This document shows positions 46,863-55,774 of a stretch of DNA of 64,000 nt, in pieces. Made by a program: the position numbers and the translations under genes. The notes below the pieces were generated by a model that worked only from the letters and a program-made list of their open reading frames with translations, ran no database searches and had not been told where the DNA came from. Each line of letters opens with the position of its first letter. Positions within the stretch are counted from its first letter, which is position 1. The DNA lies in the NCBI GenBank assembly GCA_035697325.1, contig DASSDB010000004.1, forward strand, positions 186,001 through 250,000, given 5' to 3'. The stretch is from Candidatus Saccharimonadales bacterium. Lineage in GTDB: Bacteria > Patescibacteriota > Saccharimonadia > Saccharimonadales > Saccharimonadaceae.

Positions 46863-49151
46863 ATGGGCAAGCAATTAGTAATCGTAGAAAGTCCAGCAAA
46901 AGCGAAGACGATCGAAAAGTATCTTGGCAAGGATTTTGTGGTCAAAAGTAGCATTGGCCATATTCGTGGATTGCCCTCAAAATCAGGAAGTATAGATGTC
47001 GCTAACAATTTTGCGCCACGCTTTGAAGTAGACCCCGATAAAAAAAAGGTTATCTCTGAACTTAAAAAAGAAGTTAAGGCGGCTGATACCGTATGGCTTG
47101 CGAGCGACCCTGACCGCGAAGGGGAGGCGATCGCCTGGCACCTAGCCGAGGTATTAAAGCTCGATCCTAAGACCGCTAAGCGTATCAGTTACGATGAAGT
47201 AACGAAAACTGCCATCATGGACGCCATTGCGCATCCTCGCACTATTGATATGCCCCTTGTTGAGGCTCAGCAGGCGCGCCAGTCACTTGATTACCTCGTG
47301 GGCTTCGAGCTTTCACCGGTGTTATGGCGAAAAGTCCGTCCGCAGCTTTCAGCTGGTCGTGTGCAATCGGTTGCCGTTCGCCTCGTCGTTGAACGCGAAG
47401 CAGAAATCGACGCGCACGTTCCTGAATCCACATTTAAAATCACCGCCGAATTTACCCTTGAAGACGGCACTGTTTTACCCGCCACAAGCGCCAAAAAACA
47501 TCAAACAGCCGATGAAGTCCGTGCAATTCTTGAAGCATTCGCAATCAGTAATTTCACTGTTGCCGATATTGAGAAAAAGCCCGGTTCACGCAACCCAAGC
47601 GCACCATTTACTACTAGTACGCTACAACAAGAAGCCAGCAGTAAGCTTGGTTTTAGCCCGCGCAGCACCATGCAGCTCGCTCAACGCCTATACGAAGCAG
47701 GGCACATTACATATATGCGTACCGACTCGGTAACATTATCCGCTCAAGCCCTCGGCGCCATGACAGCGCACATAAAAAGCACGTACGGAGAAAATTACCA
47801 TCAATACCGGACCTTTAAGTCAAAAAGTGCTAACGCTCAAGAAGCGCACGAGGCTATTCGCCCCACTAATTTTACGGTTGACTTTGCTGGCGCAGACGCA
47901 CAGCAGCAAAAACTCTACAATCTCATATGGCGCCGCACGTTAGCCAGCCAAATGGCTCCAGCAGTGCTAGAAAAGACCACTATTTCCGTGGCGGCAAGCA
48001 AATCGGACGAAATTATGGAGGCTAAGGGCGAAATCGTCGTCTTTGATGGCTTCCTTAAGGTATATGGTCGCAGCGGTGACGATGTCCTACTTCCAGAGGT
48101 AAAAAAGGGAGATCCGCTCACCCTCAAGCAAGCTGAGGCCCTCGAGGTGCTCTCTCGTGGTCCAGCTCGTTACACCGAAGCTTCTCTTGTGAAAAAGCTT
48201 GAAGAAATGGGTATCGGCCGGCCAAGCACCTATGCCAGCACGATTAACACTATCCAGACCCGCGGCTATGTCGAACGAGGTGATCTCGAGGGTATTCCTA
48301 AGAAAATCCAAAAGATAAGCCTCAAAGATGGTATCGTCTCTCAAAACGAGGAAGAAATCGCGTATGGAAAAGACTCAAACAAGCTCTTTCCGACCGATAC
48401 AGGCAAGGTAGTCACTGACTTTCTCGTGAAGCACTTTACAGAAGTAATGGATTACGATTTTACCAAATCTGTCGAGGACAGGCTTGACGAAATCGCAAAT
48501 GGCCAAAAAGACCGCGTCAAGGTACTAACCGATTTTTACACGCCGTTCCACAAGCTCGTTGAGGCCAGCGGTGACATTTCACGCGCCGAAGCGACACAAA
48601 CGCGCCATATAGGAGATGATCCAAAGTCTGGTTTGCCAATTTTTGCACGCTTTGGCCGTTTTGGCCCCATGCTTCAAAAAGGTGAACAATCAGACGACCC
48701 CAAGCCAACATTCGCACCGCTCCCGGCTGGCGCCAAAATCGAAACAGTCACCTTAGAGCAAGCGCTTGAAATGTTTAAATTGCCACGACTTGTAGGCAAA
48801 ACAGAAGACGGGAAGGAAATTAAGGCAAATATTGGCCGTTTTGGCCCCTATATCGTGATCGATAAGACGTTTGTGAGTATCAAACCACTCGATCCACACA
48901 CTATCACTCTCGATGAAGCGCGAAAACTCTATATCGAGAAGCTGAAGGCCGATGCTGAAAAAAATATAGCCGACTTTGGCGATGGTATTAAAATCCTTAA
49001 AGGACGATACGGTCCCTACATTACTGATGGCAAAAAGAACGCTAAAATCCCCAAGGACACCGAGCCTAAGGATATTACACACGAACAAGCGAAGAAGTTA
49101 CTCGCAGAAGCACCCACCAAAAAGGCTCGACGAACTTTTCGTCGAAAATAG
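46863..49151 (+). CDS. topA: DNA topoisomerase I
   Basis: I chose ATG 46863 because the conserved N-terminus (KQLVIVESPAKAKTIEKYL) starts there; the upstream in-frame extension crosses a terminator. The 762-aa protein has a Toprim domain (GHIRGLP, ASDPDREGEAIAWHL), the catalytic tyrosine Y284 in GHITYMRTDS, and the QQARQSLDYLVGFELSPVLW arch segment. The C-terminus has two or three GRFGPY-type topoisomerase repeats and a basic end, without cysteine zinc fingers. It relaxes negative supercoils. TATAGT lies immediately upstream, so the start could be leaderless. Confidence 0.96.
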   Translation: MGKQLVIVESPAKAKTIEKYLGKDFVVKSSIGHIRGLPSKSGSIDVANNFAPRFEVDPDKKKVISELKKEVKAADTVWLASDPDREGEAIAWHLAEVLKLDPKTAKRISYDEVTKTAIMDAIAHPRTIDMPLVEAQQARQSLDYLVGFELSPVLWRKVRPQLSAGRVQSVAVRLVVEREAEIDAHVPESTFKITAEFTLEDGTVLPATSAKKHQTADEVRAILEAFAISNFTVADIEKKPGSRNPSAPFTTSTLQQEASSKLGFSPRSTMQLAQRLYEAGHITYMRTDSVTLSAQALGAMTAHIKSTYGENYHQYRTFKSKSANAQEAHEAIRPTNFTVDFAGADAQQQKLYNLIWRRTLASQMAPAVLEKTTISVAASKSDEIMEAKGEIVVFDGFLKVYGRSGDDVLLPEVKKGDPLTLKQAEALEVLSRGPARYTEASLVKKLEEMGIGRPSTYASTINTIQTRGYVERGDLEGIPKKIQKISLKDGIVSQNEEEIAYGKDSNKLFPTDTGKVVTDFLVKHFTEVMDYDFTKSVEDRLDEIANGQKDRVKVLTDFYTPFHKLVEASGDISRAEATQTRHIGDDPKSGLPIFARFGRFGPMLQKGEQSDDPKPTFAPLPAGAKIETVTLEQALEMFKLPRLVGKTEDGKEIKANIGRFGPYIVIDKTFVSIKPLDPHTITLDEARKLYIEKLKADAEKNIADFGDGIKILKGRYGPYITDGKKNAKIPKDTEPKDITHEQAKKLLAEAPTKKARRTFRRK

Positions 49152-49199
49152 CATCGTAGGTGTATAATTACTTTTGTTGTCCCTTTACAGAGGAGCGGT

Positions 49200-49625
49200 A
49201 TGTTCGTCATTCTTGCAGAAGTTGTCCCCTTTGTTCAACAAGAACTCGTGAGATCATTGCCAGAATCTCGAGGCTGGAACTTCCTGGAAACAGCCAAAGC
49301 ATTTATGCGCCATAGTGTGAGCGTCGCAAGGAGAGGAGTAAGTGTTTGTGGTAGCTGTGCCTCATATATTAATCACTCCGGCCAGGAACAGCTCCCGGCA
49401 CATTGTCCTAATTGTGGCATTGAGTGGCGCCACCTCCTGCCTTGCTTTCTTTATTTCGCACTCGGTTCATTTAACAATACCAACGCGGTCAAGAAGTCAG
49501 ATGAGAACTACTGTAAAGAATTGGCACCTCACCTCACATACACTCCGAGTGTCGCACTGACGTATATATCCCCGGCAACTCGCCCGGGTTACGATATCAA
49601 CGATGACTGGCAAATCATCACGTAG
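49200..49625 (+). CDS. Orphan protein with one zinc ribbon (141 aa)
   Basis: The ATG at 49200 follows AGAGGAG, with TATAAT about 40 bases upstream. The middle of the protein has CGSCASYIN and, eighteen residues on, HCPNCGIEW, a clear CxxC...CxxC zinc ribbon. The N-terminal helix and the C-terminal region (TPSVALTYISPATRPG) have no recognised features. It is a stand-alone unit with a terminator. Zinc-ribbon proteins of this size often bind nucleic acids, which is only a possibility here. Confidence 0.62.
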   Translation: MFVILAEVVPFVQQELVRSLPESRGWNFLETAKAFMRHSVSVARRGVSVCGSCASYINHSGQEQLPAHCPNCGIEWRHLLPCFLYFALGSFNNTNAVKKSDENYCKELAPHLTYTPSVALTYISPATRPGYDINDDWQIIT

Positions 49626-49641
49626 TAGATGAACGAGGACC

Positions 49642-49673
49642 AGCGGGGCGAGTTACCTTTTACTTGCCCCGCT
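49642..49673 (+). terminator. Terminator of the zinc-ribbon gene
   Basis: A 12-bp stem with one G-T pair (49642-49653 with 49662-49673) is followed by CTCTTAAAT. Confidence 0.65.
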
Positions 49674-49779
49674 CTCTTAAATGACATACTTTTCCACAGT
49701 ATTTTACAAAATATATCAAAAACATTCTTTACTAATTGCGTCTACTTAATGCTATAATTAATTTTAGTAAGGAAGTTAT

Positions 49780-49808
49780 TTGACATTATAGAAACATTAT
49801 TCTATAAT
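49780..49808 (+). promoter_or_regulatory. Strong consensus promoter of the sigma4/HARE gene
   Basis: TTGACA (49780-49785) and TATAAT (49803-49808) are exactly 17 bp apart. A second TATAAT lies at 49753-49758. The leader is about 55 nt and ends in AAGAAAGGA, so this gene, unlike many housekeeping neighbours, has a proper leader and Shine-Dalgarno site. Confidence 0.85.
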
Positions 49809-49868
49809 CGAGGATAGATTGATTAAAAATCTTATTAAAAGAGGTAACAGAAGAAAGGAAACCACATC

Positions 49869-50921
49869 ATGAGTGATACTGCCCAGCCAGATACCGCGAC
49901 TATGCTCACTACTGCCGTAAATGAAATTCTTGAGGTGATTGAGCACGAGCGTGAGCGCGAGATCATCACACGCCGTTTCGGCTTATTTGACCGTCGCGAA
50001 ACACTCGAGCAAATCGGTGAATTACTTGGCATTACTCGTGAGCGTGTTCGCCAGCTTGAAAAGGCTATTCTCGTTCGTCTTAAAAACATCGCTGAAGACG
50101 ATAAAGTCCCTGCGATTCACACCATTGAGCGAGCGCTTGTTCGCGATCTTTCAGAAACTGGCCGCGTTGCTCGCGTTCACGATATTACCGAGCGCCTCGT
50201 CGGTAAGGATCACGATGCCCGCAACCGTGCACATATTGCGTTTATCGCTGAACTTTCTCCAAATATTACCGTGGTTAACGAAAACGACAACTATTATCAC
50301 GCTATCGCCATCAAAGAGCACGGTGACGAAAAGAAAATCAAATCGGCCGTTGACGAGGTAGTACAGACTATCAAAAAGCACGGCGAACCTCTCTCTATCG
50401 AAGACCTTCATGGCAAACTCGATCACGAACACCCAACTCACGTACGCGCACTTGCCAGCACAAGCAAGCATCTTGCCAGCCTCAAGGATAACTGGGGTCT
50501 TGTAAAATGGCCAACCGTTAACCCTAAAAACATCCGTGATAAAATCTACGTTATTTTAAACGAAAACGGCTCACCAATGCATTTCTCTGACATCGCCAAA
50601 TCTATCAAACAGAGCAGCTTCAAACGTAAAGATGTTACTACGCAGGCTATCCACAACGAATTGATCAAAGATAAGCGCTTCGTGCTCATCGGTCGCGGCA
50701 TTTATGCTCTCGACCATTGGGGATTCTCTAAGGGGACTGTCGCAGATATCATTACCGATGTCCTTAAGAAGGCAGGGGAGCCACTCCACCGCGACGAGAT
50801 CGTCAAACGCGTACTCGAGAGCCGCCACGTCAAAGAGACAACCATTCTCCTTAACCTCCAAAGCAAACCTCAATTCAAGCGTGTAGCCAAAGCAACTTAC
50901 GCACTGGCTGAAGAAAAATAA
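49869..50921 (+). CDS. Sigma-region-4-like HTH protein with HARE-type winged helices
   Basis: The 350-aa protein opens with a sigma-70 region 4 fold at about 10-75 (EREIITRRFGLFDRRETLEQIGELLGITRERVRQLEKAI), nearly identical in plan to region 4.2, but no region 2 or 3 is present. Three winged-helix modules follow (starting near 155, 215 and 288) with the HARE-HTH/RpoE-delta pattern of G-x-P-L/M-x-x-x-D/E-I-x-x-x-I/L. Proteins like this are widespread in CPR genomes and probably bind RNA polymerase or promoters. It is preceded by the strongest promoter in the window, implying high expression. Confidence 0.85.
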   Translation: MSDTAQPDTATMLTTAVNEILEVIEHEREREIITRRFGLFDRRETLEQIGELLGITRERVRQLEKAILVRLKNIAEDDKVPAIHTIERALVRDLSETGRVARVHDITERLVGKDHDARNRAHIAFIAELSPNITVVNENDNYYHAIAIKEHGDEKKIKSAVDEVVQTIKKHGEPLSIEDLHGKLDHEHPTHVRALASTSKHLASLKDNWGLVKWPTVNPKNIRDKIYVILNENGSPMHFSDIAKSIKQSSFKRKDVTTQAIHNELIKDKRFVLIGRGIYALDHWGFSKGTVADIITDVLKKAGEPLHRDEIVKRVLESRHVKETTILLNLQSKPQFKRVAKATYALAEEK

Positions 50922-50968
50922 CGCTCCCTTGCAAAGCTAGGGCACCAATGGGACAATAGAGCGTAAGG

Positions 50969-53773
50969 ATGAACGCTATTTTGTGGATGATCGACTTCTT
51001 GCTACAATGGTACGTTTGGGTGCCCATTGTACTTATTTTAGTGTTTTTAACGTGGCGCAACTACCGCAAAATCGATGCTGTTCAGGCTACCGTCGATAGT
51101 GTTTTGCTGATTCTTGAAATTCCTAAAGCCAACGACAAAAAAGAACTCGCAGCCGAACAATTGTTTGCCAGTTTGCACGGAATCCTGCGCGATAGCAAAG
51201 AATTGAAACTTTCAAAAGGTATCCAAGAACACCTTAGTTTTGAATTCGCCTCTGTTAACGGGCAGATCCGTTTTTATGTCTGGGTACCAAAAGCACTCCA
51301 GAGTTTTGTCGAAGGCCAGATCTACTCACAGTATCCCACAGTCCAAATCCACACGGCTGATGAGGATTACGTCGCACACGAGCGGCGCCACAGTGTTGTG
51401 TACACGGCAGAGATTGTTCCGACCGATAGTGAATTTCTTCCCATTAAGACATTCCAGAGTTTTGAAGTCGATCCGCTTGCCGGTATTACTGGAACGCTTG
51501 CTAAGCTCGAGTCAACCGGTGAGGAAGTATGGGTACAGATTTTAGCTCGTCCTATTCCGGATGTCTGGCATAAATCTGCCAGCAAATGGATCACCAGCGT
51601 CAAAAACGGCAATCCCCTCGCATTCCTCTCCGGAGAAGGCTTTAGCTTTAAGTTTTTTGGCGATATTATTGCCGCTCTCTCCAAACCACCAGAGGATGGC
51701 AAAGTAGGTAATGGGCCCAAAGAGCTTTCAGAACGTGAAAAAACTCGTATTGCCGAAGCCGAGAAGAAAGCGACGAAACTAGGCTATCAGGTTAAAATCC
51801 GCCTGGTTTACCTTGGTGAGAGCACCACGAACGCCAAGCTGCGCATGCAAGCCATCGTCGGTACATTTAAGCAGTTTAACAGTACCAATCTCAATGGTTT
51901 TCGTATGACTGGCGGCAGCTTTAAAAAAGAAGATCTGGCTCAGTATAAAGCTCGACTTTTCATGGATAGGGGATTCATCCTTAATATTGAAGAGCTTGCG
52001 TCGGTATACCACCTTCCACACACCAATGTGGAAACCCCTAACATTGTTTGGGCAAGCAGCAAAACCGCCGAGCCTCCAGCTAAGCTGCCAATCATCACGG
52101 GGAACGATGCTATTGATGAAAATATCAGTGCCTTCGGCCTCACGAACTTCCGCGGTATTAATCATCAATTTGGCATGCTGCGCTATGATCGGTCAAGGCA
52201 TATGTACATCATCGGTCAAACCGGTGCAGGTAAATCCGGTACACTTGAACTACTCGCGCTCTCCGATATTTTCCATGGTCAAGGGTATGCTATCATCGAC
52301 CCGCACGGCGACTTTGCCATGAATAATCTTCGTTTTATCCCTGGTAGTAGACTTGAAGACGTCGTTTATTTCAACCCTGCCGACACGGCGTATCCGTTAG
52401 GATTTAACCCGCTTGAGGTAACCAATCCTGCCCAAAAAACTAATATTAGCTCCGAAGTAATCGGCGTATTAAAGCGTATGTTTGGTGAATCTTGGGGGCC
52501 TCGGCTTGAATATATCCTCCGCTATACTATCCTAGCCCTCCTCGACCGTCCAGAAACAACCATGCTCGACATTACCCGCATGCTTACCGACAAGAAGTTC
52601 CGTAAAGAAACGCTGTCATACTGTACTGACACTGTCGTGCTTCAGTTTTGGAACGTAGAATTTGCCAGCTGGACTGATAAATTCCAAGCAGAGGCTATCG
52701 CGCCAGTGCTCAATAAGGTGGGTGCCTTCACCGCAAACCCTGTTATCCGTAATATTATCGGCCAGCCAAGAAGTACCTTCAATATTCGTAAAATCATGGA
52801 CGAGGGGAAAATTCTTATCGTTAACCTCTCAAAAGGTCTCATAGGAGAAGACAATGCCTCGATTCTGGGGTCGTTCCTGGTCACCAAAATCCAACTTGCC
52901 GCCATGAGCCGCTCCGATATCCCTGACATCAAGGATCGTCGGCCGTTCTATCTTTACGTGGATGAATTCCAAAACTTCGCTACCGATTCGTTTGCAACGA
53001 TTCTTTCCGAGGCCCGAAAATACGGCCTTAACCTTACCGTAGCCAACCAGTACATTTCACAGATGAGTGACACTGTACGTGACGCTGTATTTGGAAATGT
53101 TGGTACAATGATTTCGTTCCGCGTTTCACCAGACGATTCACCAATTCTTGCCAAGCAATTCGAACCAACCTTCGAGGCCACTGACTTACTTCAAATGCAC
53201 AACCGTAACTTCGTTATTAACATGGTGATAAACGGTGAAAAAGCGCCCGCCTTTAGTGCTCGCACTCTTAACTTGCCACCACCGCAGACAGATAACACGG
53301 GCCGCATTGTTGAATATACACGCGAGCATTACAGCCGCAACAGACAAGAAGTAGAAGACGAAATCAGCGAGCTTATTCAACCCACCGGCGCCAAAAAGAC
53401 CACTCCCATACCAGCCGCGGCACCGAAAGCATGGCCTATTAATGCTCAAACCAATGTTATTACCCCGAATGCTCAACCCGCTAGCCCGGCAGGGGAGGCG
53501 ATTAAACTTGCTCTTGAGCAACCCGGCCAGCCTAAAGCACAGGCTAGTCCTCAGCCCCAATCACAGCCTCAAGCCGAAACTTCTGCCCTAACAGCAGAAG
53601 GAGACGCACCAAAGAAAAAACGACGTCGTCGCAAGCGCAAAAAGCCAGGTGAAGGGGAGGGAGCTCTGCCACCGGTTGTCCCCCCAAAAGATCTTCCATC
53701 TCCAGCACCAATAGGCGAAGCGAAACCGCTTCCTAAAAGCGAAGGCCACGAAACTGAAATCCGGCTTCGCTAG
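50969..53773 (+). CDS. TraG/VirB4-like type IV secretion ATPase with basic tail
   Basis: The 934-aa protein has one N-terminal membrane helix (about 10-30), a long cytoplasmic region, a Walker A at about 415-423 (GQTGAGKSGT), IDPHGDFAMN, and a Walker B near residue 658 (YLYVDEFQNFAT) followed by a TraG/TraD-type sensor region (ARKYGLNLTVANQYISQ). The last ~180 residues are low-complexity Q/P/A and include a highly basic KKKRRRRKRKK cluster, which may bind DNA or RNA. Such ATPases are chromosomal and conserved in CPR bacteria, possibly for DNA uptake or pilus function. TATAAT-like sequence is not obvious upstream; co-transcription with the sigma4/HARE gene is possible (47-bp gap). Confidence 0.88.
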   Translation: MNAILWMIDFLLQWYVWVPIVLILVFLTWRNYRKIDAVQATVDSVLLILEIPKANDKKELAAEQLFASLHGILRDSKELKLSKGIQEHLSFEFASVNGQIRFYVWVPKALQSFVEGQIYSQYPTVQIHTADEDYVAHERRHSVVYTAEIVPTDSEFLPIKTFQSFEVDPLAGITGTLAKLESTGEEVWVQILARPIPDVWHKSASKWITSVKNGNPLAFLSGEGFSFKFFGDIIAALSKPPEDGKVGNGPKELSEREKTRIAEAEKKATKLGYQVKIRLVYLGESTTNAKLRMQAIVGTFKQFNSTNLNGFRMTGGSFKKEDLAQYKARLFMDRGFILNIEELASVYHLPHTNVETPNIVWASSKTAEPPAKLPIITGNDAIDENISAFGLTNFRGINHQFGMLRYDRSRHMYIIGQTGAGKSGTLELLALSDIFHGQGYAIIDPHGDFAMNNLRFIPGSRLEDVVYFNPADTAYPLGFNPLEVTNPAQKTNISSEVIGVLKRMFGESWGPRLEYILRYTILALLDRPETTMLDITRMLTDKKFRKETLSYCTDTVVLQFWNVEFASWTDKFQAEAIAPVLNKVGAFTANPVIRNIIGQPRSTFNIRKIMDEGKILIVNLSKGLIGEDNASILGSFLVTKIQLAAMSRSDIPDIKDRRPFYLYVDEFQNFATDSFATILSEARKYGLNLTVANQYISQMSDTVRDAVFGNVGTMISFRVSPDDSPILAKQFEPTFEATDLLQMHNRNFVINMVINGEKAPAFSARTLNLPPPQTDNTGRIVEYTREHYSRNRQEVEDEISELIQPTGAKKTTPIPAAAPKAWPINAQTNVITPNAQPASPAGEAIKLALEQPGQPKAQASPQPQSQPQAETSALTAEGDAPKKKRRRRKRKKPGEGEGALPPVVPPKDLPSPAPIGEAKPLPKSEGHETEIRLR

Positions 53774-53778
53774 CTCTA

Positions 53779-53822
53779 AATTAAAGTATCCGCCCTGCTT
53801 CTTGGAGGCGGATACTTTAATT
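53779..53822. terminator. Perfect 16-bp inverted repeat between convergent genes
   Basis: Positions 53779-53794 pair with 53807-53822. It lies between the ATPase stop and the convergent 94-aa gene and could end both. Confidence 0.7.
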
Positions 53823-53859
53823 ACCTCAAAGAAACAAGGACGGATGAGTCCGTGGGTAG

Positions 53860-54144
53860 TCAAGTATCGAGAAGTCGCGCAAGCGAAGTACCCTTCGGCT
53901 TCGTGATGCTATAGAACCGCTGCGTACGATCCATCCCCTGCACGGGTCTCACAATGACACGTAAGAACCCCTTTCCGACAAGCTCCATACACGAATCGTA
54001 TACGATCCTCGCCGAAGAAGCTTTTGAAAAAACCTCAACCAGATCCGACTCCGGGCATTCTTCGTCAGGAGTACGTGCCAAATAACGCAAAATCGGCCCG
54101 CAGTCCATACTCCGACGCCATTCATCAATCTCACGGATATTCAC
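53860..54144 (-). CDS. Small winged-helix-like protein (94 aa)
   Basis: I chose GTG 54144, six bases after GAGGAGG, over the longer frame. The sequence CGPILRYLARTPDEECPESDLVEVFSKASSARIVYDSCMELVGKGFLRVIVRPVQGMDRTQRFYSIT has the helix, turn, recognition helix and wing pattern of a small winged-helix protein, so DNA binding is likely though the family is not assigned. Its terminal K-P-K-G-x-S-L-A-R-L-L helix is basic. It is a single unit of the G/C-richer class. Confidence 0.6.
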   Translation of the reverse strand: MNIREIDEWRRSMDCGPILRYLARTPDEECPESDLVEVFSKASSARIVYDSCMELVGKGFLRVIVRPVQGMDRTQRFYSITKPKGTSLARLLDT

Positions 54145-54316
54145 AACTGCCCTCCTCAGGAATCCACCGAACACTATTTTTTATAACATCCTTTCTTAAC
54201 CATATCAAGTTGATTACGTTATCGAATCCCTCAATTAAAAAATATGAAACGGAATACCCAAACCGAAGAGAAGTACTTAAGCTTGCTTTTTCATTAGACA
54301 AGCGGATAATTTAAGC

Positions 54317-55081
54317 ATGAATGAGCTATCTCACTCAATAGCAGAAGCTATAAAGTTCAGGGCCACGACTTCGATTTTAGGGACTTATTTTTTATTCTGG
54401 TTAGTATTCCATTGGCAAGCTTTTTACGTAACATTTTTTGTAAACGAGGACCTCATTCTCACGCAACACCATATATTGAAAAATGAGTATATAAATCAAT
54501 ATTTCATTCAACCTAGGCCCGATTCAATTTCTTTTTGGGTGTGTATTATTGTGCCTGGAATACTAACTTATCTGTGGATTTGGGTGTTACCAAAGCTACT
54601 CTTTATAAAAGCATTCAAAAGAGAGAGGGAATACACATATGAAAAAAGATCCCAGGTAGTAAAGGACCAGATTAGATTAAAGAAACTCGAAGAAGAGCTG
54701 GCTAAAAAGAACGTAAATATTGCCGACCTAGAACTTGATGCGACAAAAAAAGAGCTTAGCGCAGCCAAAAACGAACTCAGTAAGGTAAGAAGCGAGTTAG
54801 AAGTACAAAGAGTATTCCATGCAACTGAAGAGCTTACCGACAATGAAAAACAATATCGTGAATTCATGAAAAAAGATAATGCCCATAAAATTCTCGATGA
54901 TATAAAAGAATGCATCTATAAGTATAGCGGTCGGCTCGATAGGCCCTCATACAATTATACGTTAAATACTGATTCCTACGTAGCCGCTGACACAAACAAG
55001 CTTGTAAGAAGAATTAAGGGAACGACGTACCCAACTATCGAGCTCACCGATTTAGGAAGATATTTTTTGAGTAAATTATAA
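54317..55081 (+). CDS. Membrane protein with coiled coil and C-terminal domain, AT-rich
   Basis: The 254-aa protein has two membrane helices (about 18-40 and 72-94), then a charged coiled coil at about 105-165 with heptad-like KKLEEELAKK and ELSAAKNELSKVRSELEV, and a folded-looking C-terminal part. Its bases are clearly more A/T-rich than its neighbours, and it is followed by ~690 bp of AT-rich noncoding DNA, which suggests recent acquisition. No family recognised; two-TM plus coiled-coil proteins occur among defence effectors, but nothing here proves that. Confidence 0.65.
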   Translation: MNELSHSIAEAIKFRATTSILGTYFLFWLVFHWQAFYVTFFVNEDLILTQHHILKNEYINQYFIQPRPDSISFWVCIIVPGILTYLWIWVLPKLLFIKAFKREREYTYEKRSQVVKDQIRLKKLEEELAKKNVNIADLELDATKKELSAAKNELSKVRSELEVQRVFHATEELTDNEKQYREFMKKDNAHKILDDIKECIYKYSGRLDRPSYNYTLNTDSYVAADTNKLVRRIKGTTYPTIELTDLGRYFLSKL

Positions 55082-55774
55082 GCAATACCAAGAAGGTAGA
55101 ACAAAAATAGAACATAATTAATAGAGTGTTCGTTTCCAAGAATCATTTCAAAGCTCCATGGAATTTCGCTGAGCCTTGGAGTTAAATAGATCATACAGAA
55201 ATATTTATTATTTGACCCAAAGGAGGCAACGATGCATACAGGAGTCAGGGCTAAAGGAGGGAAGCAAAAACTACATTAGAACAAAAACAAAACTATTTTG
55301 ATAATAAAAGTCTTATAGATTATATGTCGCACAATATATCTTTTACGACATTAAGATATAGTAAATAAGATGTATAAGCACTCATCTACAACAGGGTACT
55401 ATTAAGCTCTACGAGCTCAATACAAGGAACTCCGGCTTAACACACTCGTGACTTTATACATTCCTAGCGTCCGCACCTCTACTGAGTTTAGTCGTCTTCG
55501 AATCATTCTAAGCGTTCCTGCTTATGAGTCCTATACTTTTCCACAGCAAGGCTATTTGCATTTTTCACGTTCTATATTTTTATATATGTTTTTTGACTTT
55601 TTTCTTTAAGTATTTATTCGTATAGTTACTTCCCCTATTTTACCTATATCCCCTGCTCTTTTTAGTATTTGTTTGCTTTTTTATATATTCAATACTTTTA
55701 TATGTTTTTTGAATACGATCTCAAAAAAGAACAAATATAGAACACTCTTTCAGGAAGGAAAGAGAAGCTTTTCT
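55082..55774. other. 693-bp AT-rich noncoding stretch with imperfect direct repeats
   Basis: No ORF of normal size is present. AGAACAAAAATAGAACA (55098-55114) recurs with one change at 55728-55744, near both ends. AGAGTGTTC at 55123-55131 is the inverse of GAACACTCT at 55740-55748. TATGTTTTTTGA occurs near 55586 and 55701. Poly-T and TATA-like runs fill 55560-55720. A tiny ORF with a perfect Shine-Dalgarno lies at 55232. The region may be a decayed insertion between the AT-rich membrane gene and ftsQ. Confidence 0.55.
55232..55279 (+). CDS. Possible 15-codon peptide with perfect Shine-Dalgarno
   Basis: AAAGGAGG (55219-55226), five bases, then ATG and fifteen codons (MHTGVRAKGGKQKLH) to TAG at 55277-55279. 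The peptide is basic. It may be a leader peptide, a truncated gene start or chance; there is no clear downstream gene on this strand. TTGACC lies at 55212-55217, but no -10 at the right spacing precedes the start. Confidence 0.3.
   Translation: MHTGVRAKGGKQKLH

Noticed and set aside
53831-53860. Hammerhead-ribozyme-like string (GGATGAGTCCGTG) on the plus strand
   Set aside because: The CTGATGAG core is not intact and the matching GGACGAAAC half is missing in the right position, so the required fold cannot form.
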